A DNA stretch of 64,000 nt from Corynebacterium sp. MSK297 (GTDB lineage Bacteria; Actinomycetota; Actinomycetes; Mycobacteriales; Mycobacteriaceae): positions 303,970-367,969 of the forward strand of contig NZ_JASPGD010000002.1 of assembly GCF_030232885.1 (NCBI RefSeq), written 5' to 3'. The position numbers and the translations under genes were made by a program. Of this stretch, positions 56,543-64,000 are shown one piece after another (within the stretch, counting starts at the first letter, position 1; every line of letters starts with the position of its first letter). Under the pieces are notes generated by a model, which ran no database searches, had not been told where the DNA came from, and saw nothing but the letters and a program-made list of their open reading frames with translations.

Positions 56543-57604
56543 TTGCTTATGTCCGAAGTAGATCCGCTCATTGAATCCCTCTACCGCTGGTCTGATGTCA
56601 GCGGCGTGCTCCTGATGGGAATTATCGGCGGCACCATCGCACGAAAAAGCGGTTACGACATCATCGGATTTTTCTTCATCGCGATGTTTTCCTCGTTGGG
56701 TGGCGGTATGGTGCGCGATGTGCTCATCAACCAGGGCACCGTCGCGGCGATGAGCGAGCCGGAATACCTGTATCTGGCTTTTACCGGCGCACTGATTGCG
56801 CGTTTTGTCTATTTCAAGGGCAAAACCTGGGATTATATCCAGGCGCATGGCGACGCCGTCGTCTCTGGATTGTGGGCTGGCACTGGTGTGGTGAAAGCTA
56901 TTGCCTACGGTTTGCCGTTGATTCCCTGCATCATGATGGGCGTATTCACTGCGACGGGCGGTTCCATGATTCGCGATATTTCCATGGGCCGCGAACCCGC
57001 TGTGTTTGGCAATAACCAGCCCACGGTCATTCCGGCGGTGGCGTGTGCCAGCATTGTGCTGTTTGGTAATCACCTGGATATGCTGGCTGTCGGCATGGTG
57101 GTGGGCCCGCTGGTGTCGATCTTCCTTGCACTGTTGGGTATTTGGGCTGGCTGGCGAGTTCCGGCGCATCAAGACTGGGCTCCCATTAATGACACTGCGG
57201 CCCAGGTGAAGGTGCTGGCGAAAAAGGCGGAACATAAAAGCCGTGCGGTCGGCCGCAAGCTGGAACCGCATCGCGTGCGGTCCTGGAGGCACCGGCAAAT
57301 GGAGGCCGCACTGCAACGCCGGATGGAAAAAGAAGCGCGTTCTGGCAAGCGCACGAAGATGACGGAAGAAGAAGTCAGTGAGTTTATGGATTCTTTTGAT
57401 TCCGACGTCGACCAGCTCAGTGCGGTTCCACCGGCTAGTGATGATACGGATTTTGGTGTGGATTTCACCGGGGATTCTTATGACACTGAGGAGCCGGTAT
57501 CCACGGAGGAATCGCAGCGTCTTCTCGACACTATTTTGGCGGATGACAAGCTTAGCGATGAGCTTATCGAGCGTTTGCTGGAGCGTTATAACTCGCGGGA
57601 TTAA
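56543..57604 (+). CDS. TRIC-like cation channel (UPF0126) with long acidic C-terminal tail
   Basis: Encodes 353 residues from TTG 56543 or ATG 56549. About 200 residues form the two-repeat UPF0126/TRIC membrane domain with FSSLGGGMVRDVLINQG and TATGGSMIRDISMGREPAVF, each with the glycine-rich kink. The remaining 150 residues are cytoplasmic: a basic helix (SRAVGRKLEPHRVRSWRHRQ) then a very acidic segment ending IERLLERYNSRD. Most family members stop near 210 residues, so the tail is extra. Function is probably potassium permeation. Confidence 0.85.
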   Translation: MLMSEVDPLIESLYRWSDVSGVLLMGIIGGTIARKSGYDIIGFFFIAMFSSLGGGMVRDVLINQGTVAAMSEPEYLYLAFTGALIARFVYFKGKTWDYIQAHGDAVVSGLWAGTGVVKAIAYGLPLIPCIMMGVFTATGGSMIRDISMGREPAVFGNNQPTVIPAVACASIVLFGNHLDMLAVGMVVGPLVSIFLALLGIWAGWRVPAHQDWAPINDTAAQVKVLAKKAEHKSRAVGRKLEPHRVRSWRHRQMEAALQRRMEKEARSGKRTKMTEEEVSEFMDSFDSDVDQLSAVPPASDDTDFGVDFTGDSYDTEEPVSTEESQRLLDTILADDKLSDELIERLLERYNSRD

Positions 57605-57713
57605 AACGTCATTGCGCGTCGGGGACAGCTAACACCCATGTTAAGGTGATCTAAAGCATAAGTTTGCACATAGTAGTGTTGGTTAACTTTAGATCATCAA
57701 AGGACACGATTTT

Positions 57714-59051
57714 ATGAGCTCATCCCCGGGTGATGCAATCCACGGTTCCACCAACGATGCAGTTGTGCAGGACCATCACGTACGCGATAAGGACGTTCGT
57801 AAAATTGCGATGTCAGCGTTCGTCGGTACAGCGTTGGAATGGTACGATTTCTTCCTATTCGGCACGGCCTCCGCTCTGGTGTTCAACCACCTGTATTTTG
57901 CTACGGAAGATCCGGTTACTGCGACGCTCGCCTCCTTCGCGACGTTTGGTGTTGGCTTTCTCGCACGTCCGCTAGGTGCCATTCTTTTTGGCAAGCTCGG
58001 CGATCAATATGGCCGTAAACCCGCGCTGTTGTTAAGCATCGTCGTGATCGGTGTGGCCACCGGCCTGGTTGGCTTGCTGCCGGATTATCACGCGATTGGC
58101 ATGGCCGCACCAATCCTGCTGACGGTATTGCGCTTGCTGCAGGGCATCGCCGTCGGCGGGGAGTGGGGTGGTGCTACCACCATCGCTATCGAGCATGCCC
58201 CGCCAGAAAAGCGCGGCCGTTACGCTGCGATGGTGCAGCTCGGTTCACCGGTGGGCACGCTGTTGTCTTCGGGGGCTTTCGCGTTGGTGGTGATGCTTCC
58301 CGACGACGCCGTCGATTCCTGGGGCTGGCGCGTTCCATTCCTTGCAGCATTCCCATTCCTGGGAATCGCGCTATGGATTCGTCTAAAAGTGGAAGAATCC
58401 CCGGTCTATCAACAGCTGGCTGCAGAATCTGAGAACAAGCCCACTGGATCGCTGAAAGAACTTTTCAGTGCTTACCGGAAACAGGCAGTGTATGCGACAT
58501 GTGCGGCGATTACCGGAATCGGTGGTTTCTTCATCTTCACTACTTACGCATTGTCGTACGGCACCCAAGTATTGGAATATGACCGGCAAACCGTCGTCAA
58601 TGCCACCCTGTTGGCTGCAGCAGGGCAGTTGTTCTTCCTCCCGTTTTATGGCCGTCTCGGCGAGCGCTACGGTGCCGGGATAGTCATGGGCATCGGAGGT
58701 ATTGCGGCAGCCATTTTGGCTGTACCGCTGTGGCTGCTGATTGATTCTCACAACGCATTTCTTATGACCATGGCGATCTGCATCGGAATCTGGGTTATCT
58801 CCGCACCATATGGTGTGGTTGGGGTCCTGCTTGGCGAGATGTTCCCGGCCCACATCCGCTACACCGGGATGGCGATCACCTCGAATATTGCAGGTGCCAT
58901 CTCTGGTCTTCTGCCATTTTTAGCCACTTTCATCAACTCGTTTTTCGAGGAACAATCCTCGGTGTCCGCGATGGTGCTGTTAATCATTATCACGTTGTTG
59001 ACCGCGCTCGGTGGAATCATGGGCTCGAAATACAAGCACGAAGAGAATTAA
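57714..59051 (+). CDS. MFS transporter, metabolite:H+ symporter (MHS) family
   Basis: Encodes 445 residues. VGTALEWYDFFLFGTASAL in the first helix, FLARPLGAILFGKLGDQYGRK, and LRLLQGIAVGGEWGGATTIAIEHAPPEKRG are diagnostic of MHS proteins (ProP, ShiA, KgtP relatives). Twelve membrane segments. The substrate is likely an organic acid or zwitterion. A YtcJ-type amidohydrolase gene follows after 66 bp in the same direction, so the pair may import and hydrolyse one compound. Confidence 0.88.
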   Translation: MSSSPGDAIHGSTNDAVVQDHHVRDKDVRKIAMSAFVGTALEWYDFFLFGTASALVFNHLYFATEDPVTATLASFATFGVGFLARPLGAILFGKLGDQYGRKPALLLSIVVIGVATGLVGLLPDYHAIGMAAPILLTVLRLLQGIAVGGEWGGATTIAIEHAPPEKRGRYAAMVQLGSPVGTLLSSGAFALVVMLPDDAVDSWGWRVPFLAAFPFLGIALWIRLKVEESPVYQQLAAESENKPTGSLKELFSAYRKQAVYATCAAITGIGGFFIFTTYALSYGTQVLEYDRQTVVNATLLAAAGQLFFLPFYGRLGERYGAGIVMGIGGIAAAILAVPLWLLIDSHNAFLMTMAICIGIWVISAPYGVVGVLLGEMFPAHIRYTGMAITSNIAGAISGLLPFLATFINSFFEEQSSVSAMVLLIIITLLTALGGIMGSKYKHEEN

Positions 59052-59117
59052 CGTTCAGCATAGGCCCCATAATCCCGAATACATCACCCTCATCCGCGAA
59101 AGGAATCACCATCCATC

Positions 59118-60761
59118 ATGGCTTTGCTCGATACCCTCATTACTAATGCCCGCATCTGGACTGGCGACCGCGAGAATCCGTCGGCAAGCGCAGTCGGGAT
59201 TGTAGGCGACCGGTTTTTCATCCTCGATGAGGCCCAGGCCCACCAGTTGGGTGCGCGCCGTCGCTTCGATGCCAACAATGCGTTTATCGCGCCGGGTTTT
59301 AACGATGCGCACTGCCACTCGGTGTGGTTTGGCCTGACGCTGGCAGAGATTGATCTCAGTGATTGCCACAGCGCACAGGATGTGTATGACACCTTGGCCC
59401 AGGCAGAGAAGGATCGTCCAGACCAGGAGTGGCTGATTGCTTCGAATTTCCGCCCGTCGAAAATGGGTGGGGAAGAATTGGACATCGCCGAGCTGGACCG
59501 GGCCACTAACAACCGTAAGTTAGCCATCAAACACAATTCTGGCCACAGCATGACGGTCAACACTGCGGGCCTGAAAGCTGGCGGCATCAATATCGACGAT
59601 CCGCAGCAGCCAGAAGGCGGCCAGGTGGTGCTTGACGACGACGGCAACCCGACTGGCCTGCTGGAAGAAAACGCCATGCGCGCAATTAACGATCAGCTCA
59701 GCCCGGAATCGGTCGACGAGCTCGCCTACGCGCTGCAGCTGGCGCACCGTCGTTATGTAGAAGAAGGCTTGACTTCGGTCACTGATGCCGGGATCGCCGG
59801 TGGTTGGATCGGTCACAGCCCGCGCGAGATGGCCGCGTACCAGCAAGCCGCGGCTGCCGGGGACCTGCTGGCCCGCACGCAAGCGATGATCACGAGCGAC
59901 GTACTCCACCCGCTCGATGGGCACCCTGATGATCCGGAGGGGCACGGCCTGGACGCGGGCATCCGCACTGGTTTGGGTAATGAGCGCCTGCAGATCGGCC
60001 CGGTGAAGCTGTTTACCGACGGCTCAATGTTGGGCACCACCGCGGCCATGACAGAGGCCTACTGCGGTTGCTCACACCGCACGGGCTACTTGCAGGGCGA
60101 TCCGGAAGATATGACTGCGCAAGCCATCAAGGCTGCTGGCAATGGTTGGTCGCTGGCGCTGCACGCCATTGGTGACGCAGCGGTAGATTTGGCACTCGAC
60201 ATCATCGAAGAAGCCACCGAAAAATATGGGGCACCGGAAATGCCGCACCGCATCGAACACGGCGGGGTAGTGCGCACTGATCAAATTGAGCGGCTGGCCA
60301 AAAACAACATCGTCGTGGCACCGCAGCCCCGGTTCATCCCGGAATTCGGCGGGATCATGGCAGAAATGCTCGGTGAAGAGCGCACGAAACTGGCTTACCC
60401 GGCCAAGCGTCTACTGGAAGCGGGCATGATCTTGCCGGGCAGCTCGGATCGCCCGGTTGCCGACGGGGAACCACTCAAGGTTATTCAGGCATTCGTGCAG
60501 CGTACAACAGAAAACGGGGAAGAGTTCGGCCCAGAAGAAATCATTACTGTTGATGACGCACTCTATGCTTATACTGCAGGTTCAGCCGCTGCCACTGGCT
60601 GGGCTGGCCGCAAAGGACAGATCGCGCCGGGCCAGTTGGCTGACTTGGTGGTGCTTGCCGACGACCCCCGCGAGGTGGATCCGGACGTAATCAGTGACAT
60701 CGAGGTTGTGGCGACGATGGTGGGCGGCGAGTTCGTGCACGGTGGTTTACAGGAGGTTTAG
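59118..60761 (+). CDS. Amidohydrolase family protein (YtcJ-like)
   Basis: Encodes 547 residues. It starts with the beta-sandwich part (LLDTLITNARIWTGD), then APGFNDAHCHS with the H-x-H metal ligands, LTSVTDAGIAGG, KLFTDGSMLGTTAAM and LHAIGDAAVDLALD, then MPHRIEHGG. It ends with the second sandwich strand region (GQLADLVVLADDP). This is the amidohydro_3 group (YtcJ, exoenzyme regulatory type) with unknown substrates. AAAGGAA precedes the ATG. It is probably co-transcribed with the MHS symporter. Confidence 0.88.
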   Translation: MALLDTLITNARIWTGDRENPSASAVGIVGDRFFILDEAQAHQLGARRRFDANNAFIAPGFNDAHCHSVWFGLTLAEIDLSDCHSAQDVYDTLAQAEKDRPDQEWLIASNFRPSKMGGEELDIAELDRATNNRKLAIKHNSGHSMTVNTAGLKAGGINIDDPQQPEGGQVVLDDDGNPTGLLEENAMRAINDQLSPESVDELAYALQLAHRRYVEEGLTSVTDAGIAGGWIGHSPREMAAYQQAAAAGDLLARTQAMITSDVLHPLDGHPDDPEGHGLDAGIRTGLGNERLQIGPVKLFTDGSMLGTTAAMTEAYCGCSHRTGYLQGDPEDMTAQAIKAAGNGWSLALHAIGDAAVDLALDIIEEATEKYGAPEMPHRIEHGGVVRTDQIERLAKNNIVVAPQPRFIPEFGGIMAEMLGEERTKLAYPAKRLLEAGMILPGSSDRPVADGEPLKVIQAFVQRTTENGEEFGPEEIITVDDALYAYTAGSAAATGWAGRKGQIAPGQLADLVVLADDPREVDPDVISDIEVVATMVGGEFVHGGLQEV

Positions 60762-60865
60762 CCTGGATTCTCAATCTGGAAAGGTGAATTGTGAGCTTTT
60801 AAAGAAAAAGACTTACACAAATCACGATGCAGGTATAGGCTTATCTCTGAAGCATTTATAGGTAG

Positions 60866-61234
60866 ATGACCATGGATATTGTGGAAGCAAGTGATCCCCG
60901 GAAGATGGATTACCTGGCAAAGGTGCTCAAAAATTTAACTTTGAGCGATATCCAAAATGGAGATATTATTTTGCACAATTTTGGCGTGCAGGAATATCAA
61001 GGACCATATGAACAATTTAAGGGTGAGATTTGGCATTATTTCGATCTCCATTCCCCCCATCGGCATGATGGAAAGTTAGTGCGTCTATGGTATGACTTCC
61101 CCCCATTTGATGGAAGTCATGACAAAGATCATGAAACAGAGGTTCTGCTGGAGGCATCGGCCATTTTTGAAAGTTTTCTCACCTCTACCCCGGAAAAATC
61201 ACCGAACATGGAATATCTGGAAAAGAAACCATGA
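60866..61234 (+). CDS. Cytosolic protein of unknown function (122 aa)
   Basis: Encodes 122 residues (ATG 60866 or 60872). It is acidic and soluble, with aromatic-rich WHYFDLHSPHRHDGKLVRLWYDFPPFDG in the centre (given as its span). I do not recognise it. The base composition is lower in GC than its neighbours. It overlaps by ATGA the start of a small secreted-protein frame. A soluble protein coupled to a small exported one resembles immunity/effector pairs, but nothing proves that. Confidence 0.6.
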   Translation: MTMDIVEASDPRKMDYLAKVLKNLTLSDIQNGDIILHNFGVQEYQGPYEQFKGEIWHYFDLHSPHRHDGKLVRLWYDFPPFDGSHDKDHETEVLLEASAIFESFLTSTPEKSPNMEYLEKKP

Positions 61235-61247
61235 AAAATTAATAAGT

Positions 61248-61532
61248 ATGGCACCAGCGGGAATTATTGGAATGTTTGCTTTTGGAGCAACGGCGTCGAC
61301 GGCTCAGGCAGAACAGTTGTCTTCTGAGCATCTATATCAGCCAGGTGATCAGGTGCCGACCTATGTTGATCCGGATGGATTCTTGCCTGATACGTCAGCT
61401 CCGGGATCGGGTTTTCGTGCAGCCGCGATTTGTGTGAATGTGTCCGACAATGACGGTAAAGTCACAGTCAGTAATGATTTTGTACCGGAGCCTTTCGTAA
61501 ATGCCCGTTTTGATGGAGTCGAAAATTGCTAG
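61248..61532 (+). CDS. Small secreted protein, start region frameshifted
   Basis: From ATG 61248 the frame gives 94 residues: hydrophobic APAGIIGMFAFGATAS with cleavage near AQAEQ, then a mature part with two cysteines (AAICVNVS and the terminal ENC). The signal lacks the usual positive start. At 61231 an ATG coupled to the previous stop reads MKN then stops. Adding one A to its five-A run would give MKKLIS fused in frame to this protein, a classical signal peptide. So either a one-base deletion has hit the start or the tract is variable. Family unknown. Confidence 0.5.
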   Translation: MAPAGIIGMFAFGATASTAQAEQLSSEHLYQPGDQVPTYVDPDGFLPDTSAPGSGFRAAAICVNVSDNDGKVTVSNDFVPEPFVNARFDGVENC

Positions 61533-61564
61533 TTTTCACAAGCTAGAAATCTCAATGCAGATTG

Positions 61565-61605
61565 AAATCTCCCTTAGCTCTGTATGGAGTTGAGGGAGAT
61601 TTTCC
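61565..61605 (+). terminator. Terminator after the small secreted protein gene
   Basis: Aaatctccctta (61565-61576) pairs with tgagggagattt (61591-61602) with one wobble. A short T-run follows. Confidence 0.7.
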
Positions 61606-61689
61606 TGCGATTTTTGTTTACTACTGGAAATCTAGCACTTAACGCCACAAAACATTGATTTTACTAGCGTCAGCCCGCTCTGAGTATTG

Positions 61690-63015
61690 CTAAACCAACT
61701 GTTTGAAGTGGTGCACGATGGTTTGCAAGCCTTCACGCAACAAAGCTTCGGGGATTACTAGCGGCGGCAAGAAGCGAATCACGTTTCCGTCCTGGCCACA
61801 GCTGAGTACCAGCACGCCCGAGGCTTTCACGGCCTCCACGATGGCACCGGTCAATTCCTTGTCTGGGTTGCCCTCGGCATCGACAAACTCGAGTGCCACC
61901 ATCGCGCCGCGCCCGCGCAATTCTGCCACGCGCGGGTGTTGGGTGATTTCGGCAAGTTCCTCGCGCACGATGTGCCCGATTTCTATGGCGCGCGCACCAA
62001 GGTTTTCGGCCGCCATTTCTTCCAGGGTTGCCAGCGCAGCGGCACACGCGACCGGGTTTCCGCCATAGGTTCCACCGATGCCGCCTGGTTGCGGCGCGTT
62101 CATGATTTCCGCGCGTCCAGTGACTGCAGAAATTGGCATACCGTTGCCAATGCCTTTGGCCATCGTGACCAGGTCCGGCACGATTCCTTCGTGTTCGCTG
62201 GCAAACCATGTTCCGGTGCGCATGATGCCGGCTTGAATTTCATCGGCGATAAACACCACGTCCTTGGTGCGGCACCAGTCGACGATGCGCGGCAAGAATC
62301 CTTCGGCAGGCACGATGAAACCACCCTCGCCTTGGATTGGTTCGATGACCACGCACGCCAGGTTGTCTACGCCGACTTTTTCTAGTTCTGCGATTGTGCG
62401 CTCGGCGGCCTTGTCGCCGGCTAAGCCATCCCGCAGCGGATACGACATTGGCACGCGGTGCACGTCACCCGCGAACGGGCCAAACCCGGCTTTGTACGGG
62501 TTTTCCTTCGCGGTCATGGCCATGGTCAAGTTGGTGCGGCCGTGGAATGCGTAGTCGAACACGGCGACGCCTTTTTTCTTGGTGTAGTGGCGGGCAATTT
62601 TTACCGCGTTTTCCACGGCTTCGGCGCCGCTGTTCATCAGCACGGTGCGTTTATCGTGCTCACCGGGGGCGAGTTTGTCGAGTTTTTCTGCCAGTGCAAC
62701 GTAGGACTCATACGGCGAGATCATAAACGAGGTGTGGGTGAACCGGGCGGCAGCGTCGTGGATGGCTTTGACGACGCGCGGGTTGGAAGCACCGGCGGAG
62801 GTCACGGCGATGCCGGAGGCAAGGTCCAGGAATTGGTTGCCGTCGGCGTCGACAAGAATGCCTCCGTCGCCGTCCACGACGAATCCCGGCAGCACCGATC
62901 CCACTGAGGAAGGCAGCGCCTGGTTGCGGCGTGTGAACAACTCGGTGCTTTTCGGTCCGGGGAGCTCAGTGTTGATGGAGATTTTCTGTTCGATGCGGTA
63001 GGTGAGGTCTTTCAT
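61690..63015 (-). CDS. gabT: 4-aminobutyrate aminotransferase
   Basis: Encodes 441 residues from ATG 63015; a GTG at 63066 would add 17 residues. MKDLTYRIEQ resembles the usual start of corynebacterial GabT. PLP features of class III aminotransferases are clear: LMNSGAEAVENAVKIARHYT, FDYAFHGRTNLTMAMT, VVIEPIQGEGGF, FIADEIQAGIMRTG and the lysine in VTMAKGIGNGMPISAVTG. It converts GABA and 2-oxoglutarate to succinic semialdehyde and glutamate. No gabD lies beside it in the window; the next DNA is a recombinase ruin. Confidence 0.92.
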   Translation of the reverse strand: MKDLTYRIEQKISINTELPGPKSTELFTRRNQALPSSVGSVLPGFVVDGDGGILVDADGNQFLDLASGIAVTSAGASNPRVVKAIHDAAARFTHTSFMISPYESYVALAEKLDKLAPGEHDKRTVLMNSGAEAVENAVKIARHYTKKKGVAVFDYAFHGRTNLTMAMTAKENPYKAGFGPFAGDVHRVPMSYPLRDGLAGDKAAERTIAELEKVGVDNLACVVIEPIQGEGGFIVPAEGFLPRIVDWCRTKDVVFIADEIQAGIMRTGTWFASEHEGIVPDLVTMAKGIGNGMPISAVTGRAEIMNAPQPGGIGGTYGGNPVACAAALATLEEMAAENLGARAIEIGHIVREELAEITQHPRVAELRGRGAMVALEFVDAEGNPDKELTGAIVEAVKASGVLVLSCGQDGNVIRFLPPLVIPEALLREGLQTIVHHFKQLV

Positions 63016-63144
63016 CGCGATCACATCCTGTTCTGTGAATTGGGTGGCGTGTGAAGTGCTGTCCACTCATTATCTGTAGTTTCAGTCTCAAAATCTAGGT
63101 CCGTGGGGGCGAATTTGTAGCTTTTACTTCGCTACCGCGTATAA

Positions 63145-63176
63145 CCACGGCGGATTTGATGTTTCCGTGGCTTTTT
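63145..63176 (+). terminator. Terminator-like hairpin upstream of the recombinase ruin
   Basis: Ccacgg (63145-63150) pairs with ccgtgg (63165-63170), followed by CTTTTT. What it terminates is unclear, as no plus-strand gene precedes it. Confidence 0.45.
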
Positions 63177-63306
63177 CAGCATAGCGAGCTTGGGCTGCGC
63201 TCGTTGGCGGGAACCACCATTGAACAACGCACGTTTACCACCGTGTACGTCAGCGAACTGCGTCGTCCGGTCGAATTCACGTTGCCGGGCGCGATCGGTT
63301 GCTGGT

Positions 63307-63952
63307 GTGCAGGCCGAGCTCGCATCCCGCAAAGGGCACAGGGGCATCTAACCGTTCACTCAGAAGCTCAAGTGCTCGGTGTGTGGCGCTTACTACGGCT
63401 CAAAAGTTTGGCACTCCAACGACCCGTACCGGTCGATGGTCTGGCAGTGCAACAGCAAATAGAAGGTCGAGCACCCAAAGCCGATGCCGCACCCACGCGA
63501 TGAAGGGATTCAAGCCGCGTTCAATCGGGCGCTGTCAAAGTACGTAACTGCCCATTCTGAGGTGACACAAACCATTCAAAGGGCGCTCGACAACGCCATG
63601 AACACCCGAGACCTCGAGGCCGAGCAAGCAACAACGCTCGTGACGATCGAGGGCTTGATGGTGATGATGGACAAGGAAGTCCAAGCCCAATACACGCATC
63701 GCTCAATACCAGCAGGCCTACCGGCAACGCTTTGCCAAACTCGAAGACGGGTTTACGGCCGCCACTACCCGGTACGACGAGCTAACCCGGCAGATTGCTG
63801 ATAAGCAGGCTCGTGCCGTAATCATGCGAAACTACCTCGATACCCTGGCTGATATTACGACGACGGTTGAGCTATTTGACCGCCGACTCTGGCACGTTCT
63901 TATCGACCACGGAACCATCGAACTGGAGTGGGCTGGAATATCGGACCAGTGA
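63307..63952 (+). pseudogene. Large serine recombinase, C-terminal remnant
   Basis: One frame reads VQAELASRKGHRGI, stop, PFTQKLKCSVCGAYYGSKVW, YRSMVWQCNSK, stop, then EGIQAAFNRALSKY and a coiled-coil stretch. A frameshift near 63700 leads to IAQYQQAYRQRFAKLEDGF and a long helix ending WHVLIDHGTIELEWAGISDQ at 63952. This is the zinc ribbon (C-x2-C...C), coiled coil and end of a resolvase/integrase of the large serine type. The catalytic N-terminal domain is missing. Two stops plus a frameshift make it dead. It marks an old mobile element or prophage edge. Confidence 0.8.
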
Positions 63953-64000
63953 CCTTAACTGGTAACCTCGAGATTTTCTTTCTTCCAACACTCAACAAAC

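Overview
The window reads as a moderately high-GC actinobacterial chromosome, most likely a Corynebacterium. Three things support this. The gene order follows the Mycobacterium tuberculosis Rv3447c-Rv3396c block: ESX-4 eccC, Rv3446c-like, esxU/esxT, rplM-rpsI, glmM, Rv3440c/Rv3439c-like, Rv3438-like, glmS, alr, tsaE, tsaB, rimI, tsaD, groES-groEL1, sigD-rsdA, Rv3412-like, guaB2, guaB3, guaA. Typical corynebacterial genes are present: an ArsR with Cys15/Cys16/Cys55, Acr3, a Pat-type aromatic aminotransferase and an IS3 element of corynebacterial type. Several genes also have a -10 box about 7 nt before the start codon, as expected for leaderless mRNAs. The species cannot be fixed from the sequence alone. 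No rRNA, tRNA or CRISPR array was seen.

Layout. 1-5.5 kb: the end of an ESX-4-type secretion locus (EccC C-terminal part, an Rv3446c-like membrane protein, two WXG100 proteins), then rplM-rpsI. 5.7-11.7 kb: an accessory insertion between rpsI and glmM. It holds a decayed BCCT osmolyte transporter, a secreted protein with a 46-residue membrane peptide, an inactivated IS3 element, a small membrane protein abutting the IS end, and a NiaP-like MFS transporter with a palindromic operator candidate. 11.8-16.6 kb: glmM, an uncharacterised three-gene operon, and an alpha/beta-hydrolase-like protein without a nucleophile serine. 16.7-23.5 kb: glmS, alr and the t6A gene cluster. 23.5-33 kb: CIRCE-groES-groEL1, sigD-rsdA, and guanine nucleotide synthesis (guaB, guaB3, guaA).

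33-38 kb: an iron-regulated-looking small gene with a frameshift, the mutasome genes imuA'-imuB, a lipoprotein and a sucrase/ferredoxin-like protein. 38.3-40.9 kb: arsenic resistance (flavoprotein, ArsR, Acr3). 41-47.2 kb: methionine importer metQ-metN-metI, with a terminator inside the operon, and dnaE2 with its own SOS-type promoter. 47.3-54.3 kb: a metallophore-binding lipoprotein, then a four-gene operon (M20 amidohydrolase, Pat-like aminotransferase, HAAAP permease, TPP enzyme) that looks like uptake and breakdown of (N-acyl) amino acids. 54.4-63 kb: secreted CAP protein, GDPD lipoprotein, TRIC-like channel, MHS symporter plus YtcJ-type amidohydrolase, a cytosolic/secreted small-protein pair, and gabT. 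The right edge carries the ruin of a large serine recombinase.

A recurring oddity is short tandem duplications of 11-18 bp. They often span or directly follow stop codons, and they also lie inside the essential genes tsaB and tsaD as extra low-complexity loops. The strongest candidate for an undescribed system is the translationally coupled trio at 13350-15744: a WXG100-sized protein, a helical protein with a long Pro/Glu tail and paired cysteines, and a coiled-coil protein, lying next to ESX-4 genes in conserved synteny.
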